Assembly (NCBI GenBank): GCA_023264975.1 | Contig: JAHFUS010000002.1 | Coordinates: forward strand, 62,001 to 126,000 | DNA length: 64,000 bases | Origin: Actinomycetes bacterium | Lineage (GTDB): Bacteria > Actinomycetota > Acidimicrobiia > Acidimicrobiales > GCA-2861595 | Direction: 5' to 3' | In this document: piece after piece, positions 36,067 through 43,541 of the stretch | Position numbering within the stretch: the stretch's first letter is position 1 | Layout of the letters: every line of letters starts with the position of its first letter | Notes under the pieces: generated by a model | Database searches by the model: none | The model's input: the letters and a program-made list of their open reading frames with translations, nothing else | Told to the model about the DNA's origin: nothing | Position numbers and translations under genes: made by a program

Positions 36067-37046
36067 ACGAGCCGCTGGAAGAGGACCGCGAGTACCTGCT
36101 GCGGTCGCTTGACGACCTCGAGCGCGAGCACGACGCCGGTGACCTTGACGACGCCGACTACCAGGTCCTGAAGGAGGACTACACCGCGCGCGCCGCCGAG
36201 GTACTGCGTGCGTTGGGCGAGCGGCAGGCGGCGCCGGGGACCCTCGGGCCGGCGATTGCGCACGCTGCCAGCGATGGGCGCGCCGCCGACGGCGACGGCC
36301 CGGCCGGCCCGGCCGGTGGGGATGTCGCCGGGCACGCCAACGGTGCCGGCGACGCCGAGGCGGGCGGCGGGCCGGCGGCGGCCACGCGGCACAAGGACGC
36401 ACGTCCGTCTGGGGTGCGGTCTGTGGGCGCACCGGAGCGGGGGACGGCGGCCCGGTCGAGGTGGCGACCCGTGGTCGTGGGCGTCGCCCTCGTCGCCTTC
36501 GCAGGCGCGACCGGCGCCTTGGTGGCCCGCTCCGCGGGGGAGCGCACACCGGGTAAGGCGGCCTCGGGGTCGATCGCCGCCACCGGGCCTTCCGGCGGGA
36601 TCGCCGACCAGCTGGCCGAGGCGCAGGACCTCATCGGCAGGAACGAGACGCTCGCCGCCATCAAGGTCTACGACCAGATCATAGAGAAGGACCCCGAGCA
36701 GCCGGAGGCGCTCGCCTATCGCGGTTGGCTGCTCCGCCTGGCCGGTCGTGCGGCGGGCAGCACCGAGCTCATCGACAAGGGCATGGAGTACATCGAGCGG
36801 GCGGTGGCGGCCGACCCCACCTACCCGGATGCCCACTTCTTCCGTGGCTTCGTCCTCTACCAGGACCGAAAGGACCCCGCCGCCGCCGTGCCCGAGTTGC
36901 GCACGTTTCTCGCCAGCAACCCGGGGGACGACGGCATGGTCGCCGTGGTCGAGGACCTCCTCGGCCGGGCGCTGGCCGAGTCGCAGGGCACGGCCACAAC
37001 GCCGCCACCGGCGTCGACCCCCGTCACCGCGACGCCCGCCCCGTAG
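36063..37046 (+). CDS. CcmI-like TPR protein
   Basis: A 327-residue protein. It begins EDREYLLRSLDDLEREHDAG, a segment typical of actinobacterial CcmI-like proteins, and after a Gly/Ala-rich spacer has one transmembrane helix (about 137-158). It ends in two to three TPR-like units (AEAQDLIGRNETLAAIKVYDQ; IERAVAADPTYPDAHFFRGF). It probably holds apocytochrome c for heme attachment. Last gene of the ccm operon. Confidence 0.82.
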   Translation: MNEPLEEDREYLLRSLDDLEREHDAGDLDDADYQVLKEDYTARAAEVLRALGERQAAPGTLGPAIAHAASDGRAADGDGPAGPAGGDVAGHANGAGDAEAGGGPAAATRHKDARPSGVRSVGAPERGTAARSRWRPVVVGVALVAFAGATGALVARSAGERTPGKAASGSIAATGPSGGIADQLAEAQDLIGRNETLAAIKVYDQIIEKDPEQPEALAYRGWLLRLAGRAAGSTELIDKGMEYIERAVAADPTYPDAHFFRGFVLYQDRKDPAAAVPELRTFLASNPGDDGMVAVVEDLLGRALAESQGTATTPPPASTPVTATPAP

Positions 37047-37074
37047 GCCGCGCCCGGCCCGCCTGACGAGGGTT

Positions 37075-37094
37075 GGGCGCCCTCGGAGGGCGCC
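37075..37094 (+). terminator. Terminator of the ccm operon
   Basis: GGCGCCCT, loop CGG, AGGGCGCC: a perfect 8-bp stem 29 bp after the last ccm gene, without a U-tract. It lies between convergent genes and could serve both. Confidence 0.6.
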
Positions 37095-37142
37095 ATCCAG
37101 CGGACGGGGGCGCCGGCTGTCCGGGCTGCGCCGGACCGCCGC

Positions 37143-38588
37143 TCAGGCGGCGGGGTCGCCCGGTGCCGTGCCCACGACGGCGGGGCCGCGGCCGGCCTCG
37201 CCCCGGTTGTGAGGCCAAAGTTTTCCGGCAGGGGCGCCGGCCGTGGCCGGGCCCTTCACCGGCGACGGCAGGGGCGCCGGCGCCGGCTGGAGGGGCGCCT
37301 TGCCCTTGGCCCGGCGGCCGGCCCGAGGCGGTTTGGCGCGGCGACCGGTCCCGGGTACGCGTTTCGAGCGGTTGCGCTTCTCCGCCGCGTGCCGCCCGAC
37401 GGCCCGCATGGGTGACGGCCGGCGGTTGGGTGCCAGGACAGGCACCAGGACCACGACCATGACCATGAGCAGGAAGGCCAATCCGAGCAGGGGGGTGCGG
37501 GCGAGCGGGGCGTCGGCGGCGATGAGCCCGCCGCTCGACAAGTGGCTGGCCAGGACCACCGAGGCGGGCACGGACGCGACGTCGGCGACCGGCGGGGCCG
37601 CCACCGGCTGCTTGGCCTTGTAGCCGGCCACGATGGCGGGCACCTCGTTCATCGCCTCCTGGAGCCAGAGGTCGAGGAGGGGCTTGGGGTCGATGGGCGC
37701 CAACACCGTCCCGGGCTTCACGGGCGCCGACACCGCCTTGGTGACCGCCTTCCTGCCCTTGCCGACGGTGACGATCTTGACGGCCGGGTGGACCTCGAAG
37801 TGCAGGTGCGGGGCGCCGCCGGCGGCGTTGCCCGTGTTGCCGACGTAGCCCACGATGTCGCCGGTGACGACCTGTTGGCCCTCTTTCAGGCCCTCGGCCC
37901 GGCGGTCGAGGTGGGTCAGGTAGAAGTAGGTGCCGTCGGACTGGGTGACGTAAACGGAGATCCCGCCCAGGCCGCCGTCGCTGAACCGAGCGGTGCCGTT
38001 GGCGGGGGAGCGCAGGGGAGTGCCGCGCTGGGCGAACAGGTCGGTGCCCTCGTGCAGGCGCCAGCCGGGGCCGAAGCGAGGGAACCACCAGTCGTCGATG
38101 AAGCGGGTGCGGCCGGCGATGGGAAAGCGGCCCATGCCCACCCGCATGGCCTCGTCCAGCGGCACGCCCATGTCGGTGAGCGCCTTCAGGGCGTCGACGA
38201 GCTGGTCACTCGAGCGGGGCCCCGAGCGGCGCACCGAGTTCATCTTGGCGGCCAGGTCGGCGGGGAACGGCCCGGCACCGGCCGGAACGAGGTCGCCCTC
38301 ACCGCCGGCGTTGCCGGGGAGGATGGTGCCCCCGGACGGCGGACCTGCGGTGGGTGCCGGAGGGGCCTTGGTGGGTGCAGGTGTGGTGGTCGGGCTCAGG
38401 AGGCCGCCGATGAGGCTGGGGGTGGTGGGCGGGGTGGCCGGCGCCGTCGTGGTGGTCGTCGGGCCCGGTGTGGTGGTGGTGAGCAGGGGCGGGAGGGTGA
38501 TCTGTGCCTGCGCGCTTCCAGCGCCACCGCCCACCGTGAAAGTGACCGCAGTGGCCGACATGATGATCACCGCCCCTAGGCGCGCCAC
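37143..38588 (-). CDS. Exported M23 family metallopeptidase
   Basis: A 481-residue cell-wall endopeptidase. It has a signal peptide (ending near GSAQA), a Thr/Pro-rich linker (about 35-90), then a LytM domain with zinc ligands in HEGTDLF and HLHFE. A C-terminal transmembrane helix (LLGLAFLLMVMVVVLVPVLA) and a very basic tail suggest membrane retention. Likely role: opening peptidoglycan crosslinks during growth. GTG 38588 is the start used. A TAACTT box at 38624-38619 gives a leader of about 25 nt and overlaps a direct repeat that may be an operator. Confidence 0.88.
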   Translation of the reverse strand: MARLGAVIIMSATAVTFTVGGGAGSAQAQITLPPLLTTTTPGPTTTTTAPATPPTTPSLIGGLLSPTTTPAPTKAPPAPTAGPPSGGTILPGNAGGEGDLVPAGAGPFPADLAAKMNSVRRSGPRSSDQLVDALKALTDMGVPLDEAMRVGMGRFPIAGRTRFIDDWWFPRFGPGWRLHEGTDLFAQRGTPLRSPANGTARFSDGGLGGISVYVTQSDGTYFYLTHLDRRAEGLKEGQQVVTGDIVGYVGNTGNAAGGAPHLHFEVHPAVKIVTVGKGRKAVTKAVSAPVKPGTVLAPIDPKPLLDLWLQEAMNEVPAIVAGYKAKQPVAAPPVADVASVPASVVLASHLSSGGLIAADAPLARTPLLGLAFLLMVMVVVLVPVLAPNRRPSPMRAVGRHAAEKRNRSKRVPGTGRRAKPPRAGRRAKGKAPLQPAPAPLPSPVKGPATAGAPAGKLWPHNRGEAGRGPAVVGTAPGDPAA

Positions 38589-38620
38589 CAGCCGGTAAGG
38601 GTTCCGCCAGATGGGCAGAA

Positions 38621-38637
38621 GTTAACCAGACGGTAAC
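38621..38637. promoter_or_regulatory. GTTAAC/GGTAAC direct repeat in the M23 peptidase promoter
   Basis: GTTAAC (38621-38626) and GGTAAC (38632-38637) are spaced one helical turn apart and overlap the probable -10 box. The layout resembles MtrA-type sites that control cell-wall hydrolases in other actinobacteria; this is a resemblance only. Confidence 0.35.
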
Positions 38638-38705
38638 CGCCGATGCCAGTCACCCAACGTGAACGGGCCACCTCACGGTGCGCGCAAGGTCCGCCAAAGG
38701 GCCTT

Positions 38706-38891
38706 CTACCCGAAGCGATGGATACGGAACAGGCCCCCCGGGACGTTCGTGAACACGACCCGTCCCTCGTCCCGGAGCCCGTCCAGCAGCACTTCCACGA
38801 CCAGTCTGGGCTCACCGAGGGCCCCGGCCAGGTCGACGGCGGTCCCCGGTGGCGCTTTCGCGCGCAGGGTGTTGATCAGGCGCCGGCACAC
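38706..38891 (-). CDS. Small winged-helix-like protein
   Basis: A 61-residue protein, start GTG 38891, overlapping the upstream small gene by 16 bp. The segment AVDLAGALGEPRLVVEVLLDGLRDEGRVVF has the helix-turn-helix then beta-hairpin look of a minimal winged helix. No family is recognised. It and the 103-residue protein upstream appear to be a two-gene unit. Confidence 0.5.
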   Translation of the reverse strand: MCRRLINTLRAKAPPGTAVDLAGALGEPRLVVEVLLDGLRDEGRVVFTNVPGGLFRIHRFG

Positions 38892-39187
38892 GGCGCGTCG
38901 AGATCATTCCGTGTGGCGGCGAGGTGGGCCCGGAACCCATCCTCGGTGAGGCGCAGCAGGGTGATCAGCGCGCCGGCGAAGGTGTGGACGTCCACCACCC
39001 GCCGATCCGCCAGGACCAGCACGGCGGCGAGGAAGCGGTCGCGGCCGACACCCTCGCCGGTGGCGGCTTCCTCGAGGGCGAGGGGATCGAGCAGGCGGTG
39101 GCCCCTGGCCAGGGCCTGCTCGCCGGCCAGGCGGTGGACGATCAGAGCAGCTGCGTCGCCGATCCCGCCGCCGCCCGTGTCAGTCAT
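38876..39187 (-). CDS. Uncharacterised helical protein
   Basis: A 103-residue, mostly helical soluble protein (IVHRLAGEQALARGHRLLDPL, RFLAAVLVLADRRVVDVHTFAG, ALITLLRLTEDGFRAHLAA). No family is recognised. ATG 39187 lies downstream of a 290-bp non-coding region with strong hairpins, so expression may be controlled by RNA structure. It is coupled to the 61-residue protein gene. Confidence 0.5.
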   Translation of the reverse strand: MTDTGGGGIGDAAALIVHRLAGEQALARGHRLLDPLALEEAATGEGVGRDRFLAAVLVLADRRVVDVHTFAGALITLLRLTEDGFRAHLAATRNDLDAPCAGA

Positions 39188-39271
39188 CGGTCCACTTCGT
39201 GCATGGCGGACCGGTGCGTTGCTCGTCCACCGTCCTCCCGCGCCGGTCGCGGCGAACGTGTGCCCGGACGC

Positions 39272-39389
39272 GGAGACGGGCTGCGAAGAGGCAGCAGGTG
39301 GGTTCCGCCGCTTCGCAGCCCGATGGGTCGTCTCCCTGGCGGTGGCACGGCCCGTGGGCCCTACCGCCGGGCGCCGGGGTCTCAACCCC
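39272..39389 (-). ncRNA. Candidate structured RNA or leader (three consecutive hairpins)
   Basis: Three hairpins stand side by side in a 287-bp non-coding stretch: GGAGAC + GGGCTGCGAAG (39272-39288) pairing with 39311-39321 + 39330-39335; GGCGGT/ACCGCC (39338-39368) with an inner GGCC stem; and GGGGT-CTCA-ACCCC (39376-39389). The strand is uncertain; minus is proposed because it would be the leader of the 39187 gene. I cannot assign it to a known RNA family. Confidence 0.35.
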
Positions 39390-39474
39390 TCCTGCGGTCG
39401 ATCCAACCAGCTGCCAAGGAGGTGTGCAATAGGTGCAATTTGTCACCTAGTCGGCCTTCCGTGTCGGGAAGTGG

Positions 39475-40590
39475 TCAGGAGGCGAGGGCCCGCAGGCGGG
39501 CGACCACGAGCGGGAAGGCCCGGAGGAAGGTGTCGACGTCCGCCTCGGTCGTACTCCAACCCACGGAGAGCCGCAAGGACCGCTCCGCCTCGACGCCCAT
39601 GGCCTCGAGCACCGGCGACGCCTCCAACGCCTCGGACGAGCACGCCGACCCGGAGTGGGCGGCCACACCGGCCTGGTCGAGACCGAGCAGGACCCCCTCG
39701 GCCTCCACGCCCGCGATGCCGACACAGGCGATGTGGGGCAGCCGGCGGACGGGGTCCCCGTAGGCCACCACACCCGGCACGGCCAGGGCGCCGGTCAGGA
39801 TGCGGTCGGTGCGGGCCCTGGCATCGGCCGCCTCGGCCGCAGGGTCGAGGGCGGAGCACGCAGCCCCGAAGCCGGCGATGGCCGGCACGTCCTCCATGCC
39901 GGCCCGCCGGGCCCGTTCCTGGTCGCCGCCCACCAGCAGGGGCGCCAGGCGCAGGCCCCGCCGCACCAGGAGGGCGCCCGCGCCCTTGGGGCCGCCCAGC
40001 TTGTGGGCGCTCACCGACAGGAGGTCGGCGCCCAGGCCGGCGAAGTCGACGGCGACCCGCCCGGCGGCCGCCGCTGCGTCCACATGGACCAGCACGCCCC
40101 GCTCCCGGCACCCGGCCACCACCTCGGCAACCGGCTGGAGGGTGCCCACCTCGTGGTTGCCCATCTGGCAGTGCACCAGGGCGGCCCCGGGCACGACCAG
40201 GTCGAGCAGGGCAGCCACGTCGACCCGGCCGAGGCCGTCGACCGGCGCCACCACCATGCGCCCGGTTCGGGCCGACGCGTCACGCACGGCTGAGTGCTCG
40301 ACGCCTGGCACGATCACGGCGCCCTCCGGTCGCAGTCCGGCGGCTCCCCACACCGCCGCGTTGATCGACTCCGTGGCCCCGCTGGTGAACACCACCTCTC
40401 GGGATCGGGCGCCCAGGAGGCCGGCCACCCGGTCCCTGGCGTCCTCCACCGCAGCGCGGGCCATGCGACCCTCGGTGTGGACCCGCGCCGGGTCGGCCGC
40501 TGCCGGCCCCGATAGCCAGGCCAGCATGGCCTCCACCGCCTCGGGGCGGGCGGGCGAAGTGGAGGCGTGGTCGAGATAGGAGCGGCCCAA
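39475..40590 (-). CDS. Cysteine desulfurase (NifS/IscS family)
   Basis: A 371-residue PLP enzyme that takes sulfur from cysteine for Fe-S clusters, and possibly for FdhD. The PLP Lys is in VSAHKLGGPKG, the HDAAAA-type motif reads VHVDAAAAAG, and the persulfide Cys is in SGSACSSEALEAS. The sequence around it resembles group II/NifS-like actinobacterial enzymes. The only in-frame start is TTG 40590, as a TGA lies two codons upstream. It lies 35 bp after the SufR-like regulator gene, probably in the same transcript. Confidence 0.9.
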   Translation of the reverse strand: MGRSYLDHASTSPARPEAVEAMLAWLSGPAAADPARVHTEGRMARAAVEDARDRVAGLLGARSREVVFTSGATESINAAVWGAAGLRPEGAVIVPGVEHSAVRDASARTGRMVVAPVDGLGRVDVAALLDLVVPGAALVHCQMGNHEVGTLQPVAEVVAGCRERGVLVHVDAAAAAGRVAVDFAGLGADLLSVSAHKLGGPKGAGALLVRRGLRLAPLLVGGDQERARRAGMEDVPAIAGFGAACSALDPAAEAADARARTDRILTGALAVPGVVAYGDPVRRLPHIACVGIAGVEAEGVLLGLDQAGVAAHSGSACSSEALEASPVLEAMGVEAERSLRLSVGWSTTEADVDTFLRAFPLVVARLRALAS

Positions 40591-40625
40591 CGTTCAGACC
40601 TTCACGGCCACCGCTCCGGGAACCG

Positions 40626-41456
40626 TCAGACGGCGGTGACGCAGCTGGCGTCGCCCTGGGCCCGCGAGGCGGTGGTGGCGGGCGCGGTGTCGCCGTACAG
40701 GCCGGCCAGCATGCCCTTCACGATGCCCCGGTCGACGGCGCAGATCACGGGGTGCTGGGTGGCGGTGGCGCCGAACGGGCACTGCTCGGCCACGATGGCG
40801 ATCGACGACCCCCGGGCCTCGGCGTGGGCGGCGAAGCCGTGGGCGGTGAGGGCGTCGGCCACCGCGTGCAGCGAGGCCTGGAACGACCGGTGCCCTTCGC
40901 CGGGCGACATCTGCCTGGCCAGGTTGCGCCCGTACTCCTCGCCCACTTCTTCGGCCATGGCCGCCGCATCCCGCTCGGGGAGCAGGGCGAGGGCGCGGCC
41001 GAGCAGTGTGACGAGCAGGTCGTCGCGCCGGGACGGGAACTCGAGGACCTTCTCGCTGGCCCGGTAGCGCTTGGACGGGCGGCCGGCACCGGCGCTCTCG
41101 CCCCGCTCGACGTGGACGTTCAGGTACCCGCCGGCGGCCAGCTTGTCGAGGTGGTGGCGGGCCACGTTGGCGTGCAACTCGAACTTGTCGGCCACCTCGG
41201 CGGCGGTGACGCCGATGCCGTTGTCCCGGGCGTAGAGGAAGATGTCGCGGCGGGTCGGGTCGCCGAAGGCGGACGTGACGGCGGCTACGGCGGCCGAGAA
41301 CTCCGAGTCGTCCATCGGCGGCCGGCCCTGCGCCCCGCTCCCCACCGGAGAGCGCCCGGTCCCACCGTTGGAGGGCCCGCTCCCATCCGTGAACGGCTCG
41401 TTCCCACCGATCAGGGGCTTCTTGGGAACGGAAGCGCTGGGAGCGGAAGCGTCCAC
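40626..41456 (-). CDS. SufR-like Fe-S responsive transcriptional regulator (copy 1)
   Basis: A 276-residue winged-helix regulator. The HTH (about 55-110: FGDPTRRDIFLYA, VADKFELHANVARHHLDKL) is followed by an effector domain whose cysteines C226, C239 and C272 (C-x12-C-x32-C) match the cluster-ligand layout of SufR-type repressors. It has an unusual 47-residue Gly/Pro/Ser-rich N-terminal extension. That extension is accepted because GTG 41456 lies 6 nt from a TAGACT box; ATG 41315 would remove it. It is divergent from a Mrp gene and followed by a cysteine desulfurase, which suggests control of Fe-S assembly. Confidence 0.82.
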   Translation of the reverse strand: MDASAPSASVPKKPLIGGNEPFTDGSGPSNGGTGRSPVGSGAQGRPPMDDSEFSAAVAAVTSAFGDPTRRDIFLYARDNGIGVTAAEVADKFELHANVARHHLDKLAAGGYLNVHVERGESAGAGRPSKRYRASEKVLEFPSRRDDLLVTLLGRALALLPERDAAAMAEEVGEEYGRNLARQMSPGEGHRSFQASLHAVADALTAHGFAAHAEARGSSIAIVAEQCPFGATATQHPVICAVDRGIVKGMLAGLYGDTAPATTASRAQGDASCVTAV

Positions 41457-41461
41457 GAAGC

Positions 41462-41468
41462 TAGTCTA
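41462..41468. promoter_or_regulatory. Symmetric -10 element between SufR-like gene 1 and Mrp 1
   Basis: TAGTCTA reads TAGACT leftward (6 nt before GTG 41456) and TAGTCT rightward, which would start an mRNA with a leader of about 87 nt for the Mrp gene. One element could serve both genes. Confidence 0.5.
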
Positions 41469-41560
41469 CCTGGGCACGTCGCGGGTCCCTCTGCGGTCGC
41501 TGGCAGACGTTCGCCGAGCGCCCTGAGGCCGGCTTCGCCATCAGAGGAGGCCCAGCCAAC

Positions 41561-42724
41561 ATGCCCGTCACCGAGGCCCAGGTCATCGAGGCGCTCCGGC
41601 CCGTCCAGGACCCCGAGCTGCATCGCAGCATCGTCGACCTCGGCATGGTCAAGGGGATCAACATCGACGCCGGCACCGTCGGCGTCCTCATCGCCCTCAC
41701 CGTGCCCGGCTGTCCCCTCAAGGCGGAGATCACCGAGCGGGTCACCGCGGCCGTCGGCCCGCTGGAAGGCGTCGACTCGGTGACCGTCGACATGACGGTG
41801 ATGACCGACGGGGAGCGGGCCGCCGTGCGCGAACAGATGGGCGGCGGCCACACCCACGCCGGCGCCCCCGGCACCGCCGCCAACCCCGGCGGCGGCCAAC
41901 GCCTCGGACACGAGGAGGGTCGCGTCAACCAGTTCATGCGGCCCGACTCTCGCACCCGGGTGCTCGGCATCTCCTCCGGCAAGGGCGGCGTGGGCAAGTC
42001 GTCGGTCACCGTGAACACCGCCATCGCCCTGGCCGGGATGGGCTACGAGACGGCAGTGCTCGACGCCGACGTCTACGGGTTCTCGGTGCCCAAGATGCTG
42101 AACATCGTCGACGACCCGGTGGTCATCGACGACATGATCGTGCCCCCAGTGGCCCACGGGGTGAAGGTGATCTCCATCGGGTTCTTCGTGGAGGAGAACC
42201 AACCCGTCATGTGGCGCGGGCCGATGCTGCACAAGGCGCTCGAGCAGTTCCTGGTCGACGTGCTGTGGGGCGACGTCGACTTCCTGCTGGTCGACATGCC
42301 GCCGGGAACCGGCGACGTGGCCCTGTCGATGGCGCAGTACTTGTCGCGCTCGGAGATGTTCGTGGTCACGACGCCCCAGGCGGCGGCCCAACGGGTGGCC
42401 CAGCGCACGGCGTATATGGCGAGGAAGGTCCACCTGCCGCTGCGGGGCGTCATCGAGAACATGTCGTGGTTCACCGGCGACGACGGCAGGCGCTACGAGA
42501 TCTTCGGGTCCGGCGGGGGAGCGGCCCTGGCCGCCGACCTCGGCGTGCCCCTCCTCGGCCAGGTGCCGCTCGTGCCGGCGCTTCGTGAGGGGGGCGACGA
42601 GGGCACGCCCATCACCGTCTCCGATCCCGACAGCGAGGCGGCCCGAGCCTTCACAGATCTGGCCGCCGCCGTCGTCGCCATGGGCCCCGCCCGCGTCTAC
42701 AACCCCGAGCTCAAGATCAGCTGA
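41561..42724 (+). CDS. mrp: Mrp/ApbC-type Fe-S carrier ATPase (copy 1)
   Basis: A 387-residue protein: N-terminal MIP18/DUF59 domain (1-90) with Cys51 in TVPGCPLKAE, a Gly/His linker, then a P-loop NTPase with deviant Walker A GKGGVGKS (140-147), switch segment VDMPPGTGDVAL and GVIENMSW. The CxxC found after ENMS in proteobacterial Mrp is absent (ENMSWFTGDDG), as in other actinobacterial homologues. Role: Fe-S cluster transfer. An AGAGGAGG Shine-Dalgarno precedes ATG 41561, unlike the leaderless second copy. Confidence 0.92.
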   Translation: MPVTEAQVIEALRPVQDPELHRSIVDLGMVKGINIDAGTVGVLIALTVPGCPLKAEITERVTAAVGPLEGVDSVTVDMTVMTDGERAAVREQMGGGHTHAGAPGTAANPGGGQRLGHEEGRVNQFMRPDSRTRVLGISSGKGGVGKSSVTVNTAIALAGMGYETAVLDADVYGFSVPKMLNIVDDPVVIDDMIVPPVAHGVKVISIGFFVEENQPVMWRGPMLHKALEQFLVDVLWGDVDFLLVDMPPGTGDVALSMAQYLSRSEMFVVTTPQAAAQRVAQRTAYMARKVHLPLRGVIENMSWFTGDDGRRYEIFGSGGGAALAADLGVPLLGQVPLVPALREGGDEGTPITVSDPDSEAARAFTDLAAAVVAMGPARVYNPELKIS

Positions 42725-42818
42725 GGCGACGGTTCCGTACCGGGAATGCCGAGGTCGTCCGCTCGGCGGGAAGCGGGCCGACGCCTGCAACCGGCCCCGG
42801 CTCCGTACGCTCGTTGTG

Positions 42819-43541
42819 ATGGACGACCAGGCTGCAGGCGGCGGGACCCCCGTCGGCCGGCGGGTCGTTCTCGGGATGCTGGGACTCGGCGCGGCCGGCG
42901 TCGTGTGGGGCTCCAAGCTGGCGGATGTCTTCAACCGGGTGCTGGCGCCCGTGCAGGCCATGGACGGCACGGGCCTCACGTCCCTCCTGCCCGCTGCCGG
43001 CCGCTTCCGCATCTATTCGGTGGTCGGCTTCCTGCCCAGGCGCACCCCGGCCGAGTACCGGCTCAGGGTCACCGGCCTGGTGGAGCGCCCGCTCGAGCTC
43101 ACCCTCGCCGACCTCCAGGCGCTGACCCCGGTCCGCCTCGTGCGCGACTTCCAGTGCGTCACGGGCTGGCGCGTCCCCGAGGTGCCCTGGAAGGGCGCCG
43201 CGCTGTCGGCCGTGCTCGACGCGGCCGGCGTGAAGCCGGAGGGACGAGCCGTCTCGTTCAAGAGCTTCGATCGCTCCTACACCGAGAGCCTCACGCTCGA
43301 CCAGGCCCGCCGCCCCGACGTGCTGGTGGCCTACGAGCTGGAGGACAAGCCGGTGTCGGGCGCCCACGGCGGGCCGGTGCGGCTCTACGTGGCGCCGATG
43401 TACGGCTACAAGTCGTGCAAGTGGCTGGAGGAGATCGAGGTCACCGCCACGGTGGTGGAGGGCTACTGGGAGGAACGGGGCTACGACACCGACGCCTGGA
43501 TCGGGCGCTCCAATGGCCGCCGCGACGACCCCGTCGGGTGA
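42819..43541 (+). CDS. YedY/sulfite-oxidase-like molybdopterin oxidoreductase
   Basis: A 240-residue molybdoenzyme with a Tat-like signal (GRRVVLGMLGLGAAGVVWG) and a sulfite oxidase-type molybdopterin domain. The molybdenum ligand Cys113 is in VRDFQCVTGW, followed by VPWKGAALSAVLD and MYGYKSCKWLEEIE. It would act outside the membrane and pass electrons to the cytochrome b encoded next. Substrate unknown; sulfoxide reduction, as by MsrP (YedY), is one option. ATG 42819 is 7 nt after a TACGCT box. The last 29 bp overlap the next gene. Confidence 0.88.
   Translation: MDDQAAGGGTPVGRRVVLGMLGLGAAGVVWGSKLADVFNRVLAPVQAMDGTGLTSLLPAAGRFRIYSVVGFLPRRTPAEYRLRVTGLVERPLELTLADLQALTPVRLVRDFQCVTGWRVPEVPWKGAALSAVLDAAGVKPEGRAVSFKSFDRSYTESLTLDQARRPDVLVAYELEDKPVSGAHGGPVRLYVAPMYGYKSCKWLEEIEVTATVVEGYWEERGYDTDAWIGRSNGRRDDPVG

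Noticed and set aside
40626-41315. ATG 41315 as the start of SufR-like regulator 1
   Set aside because: The TAGACT box 6 nt before GTG 41456 supports the longer form. Conservation of the 47-residue extension could still overturn this.
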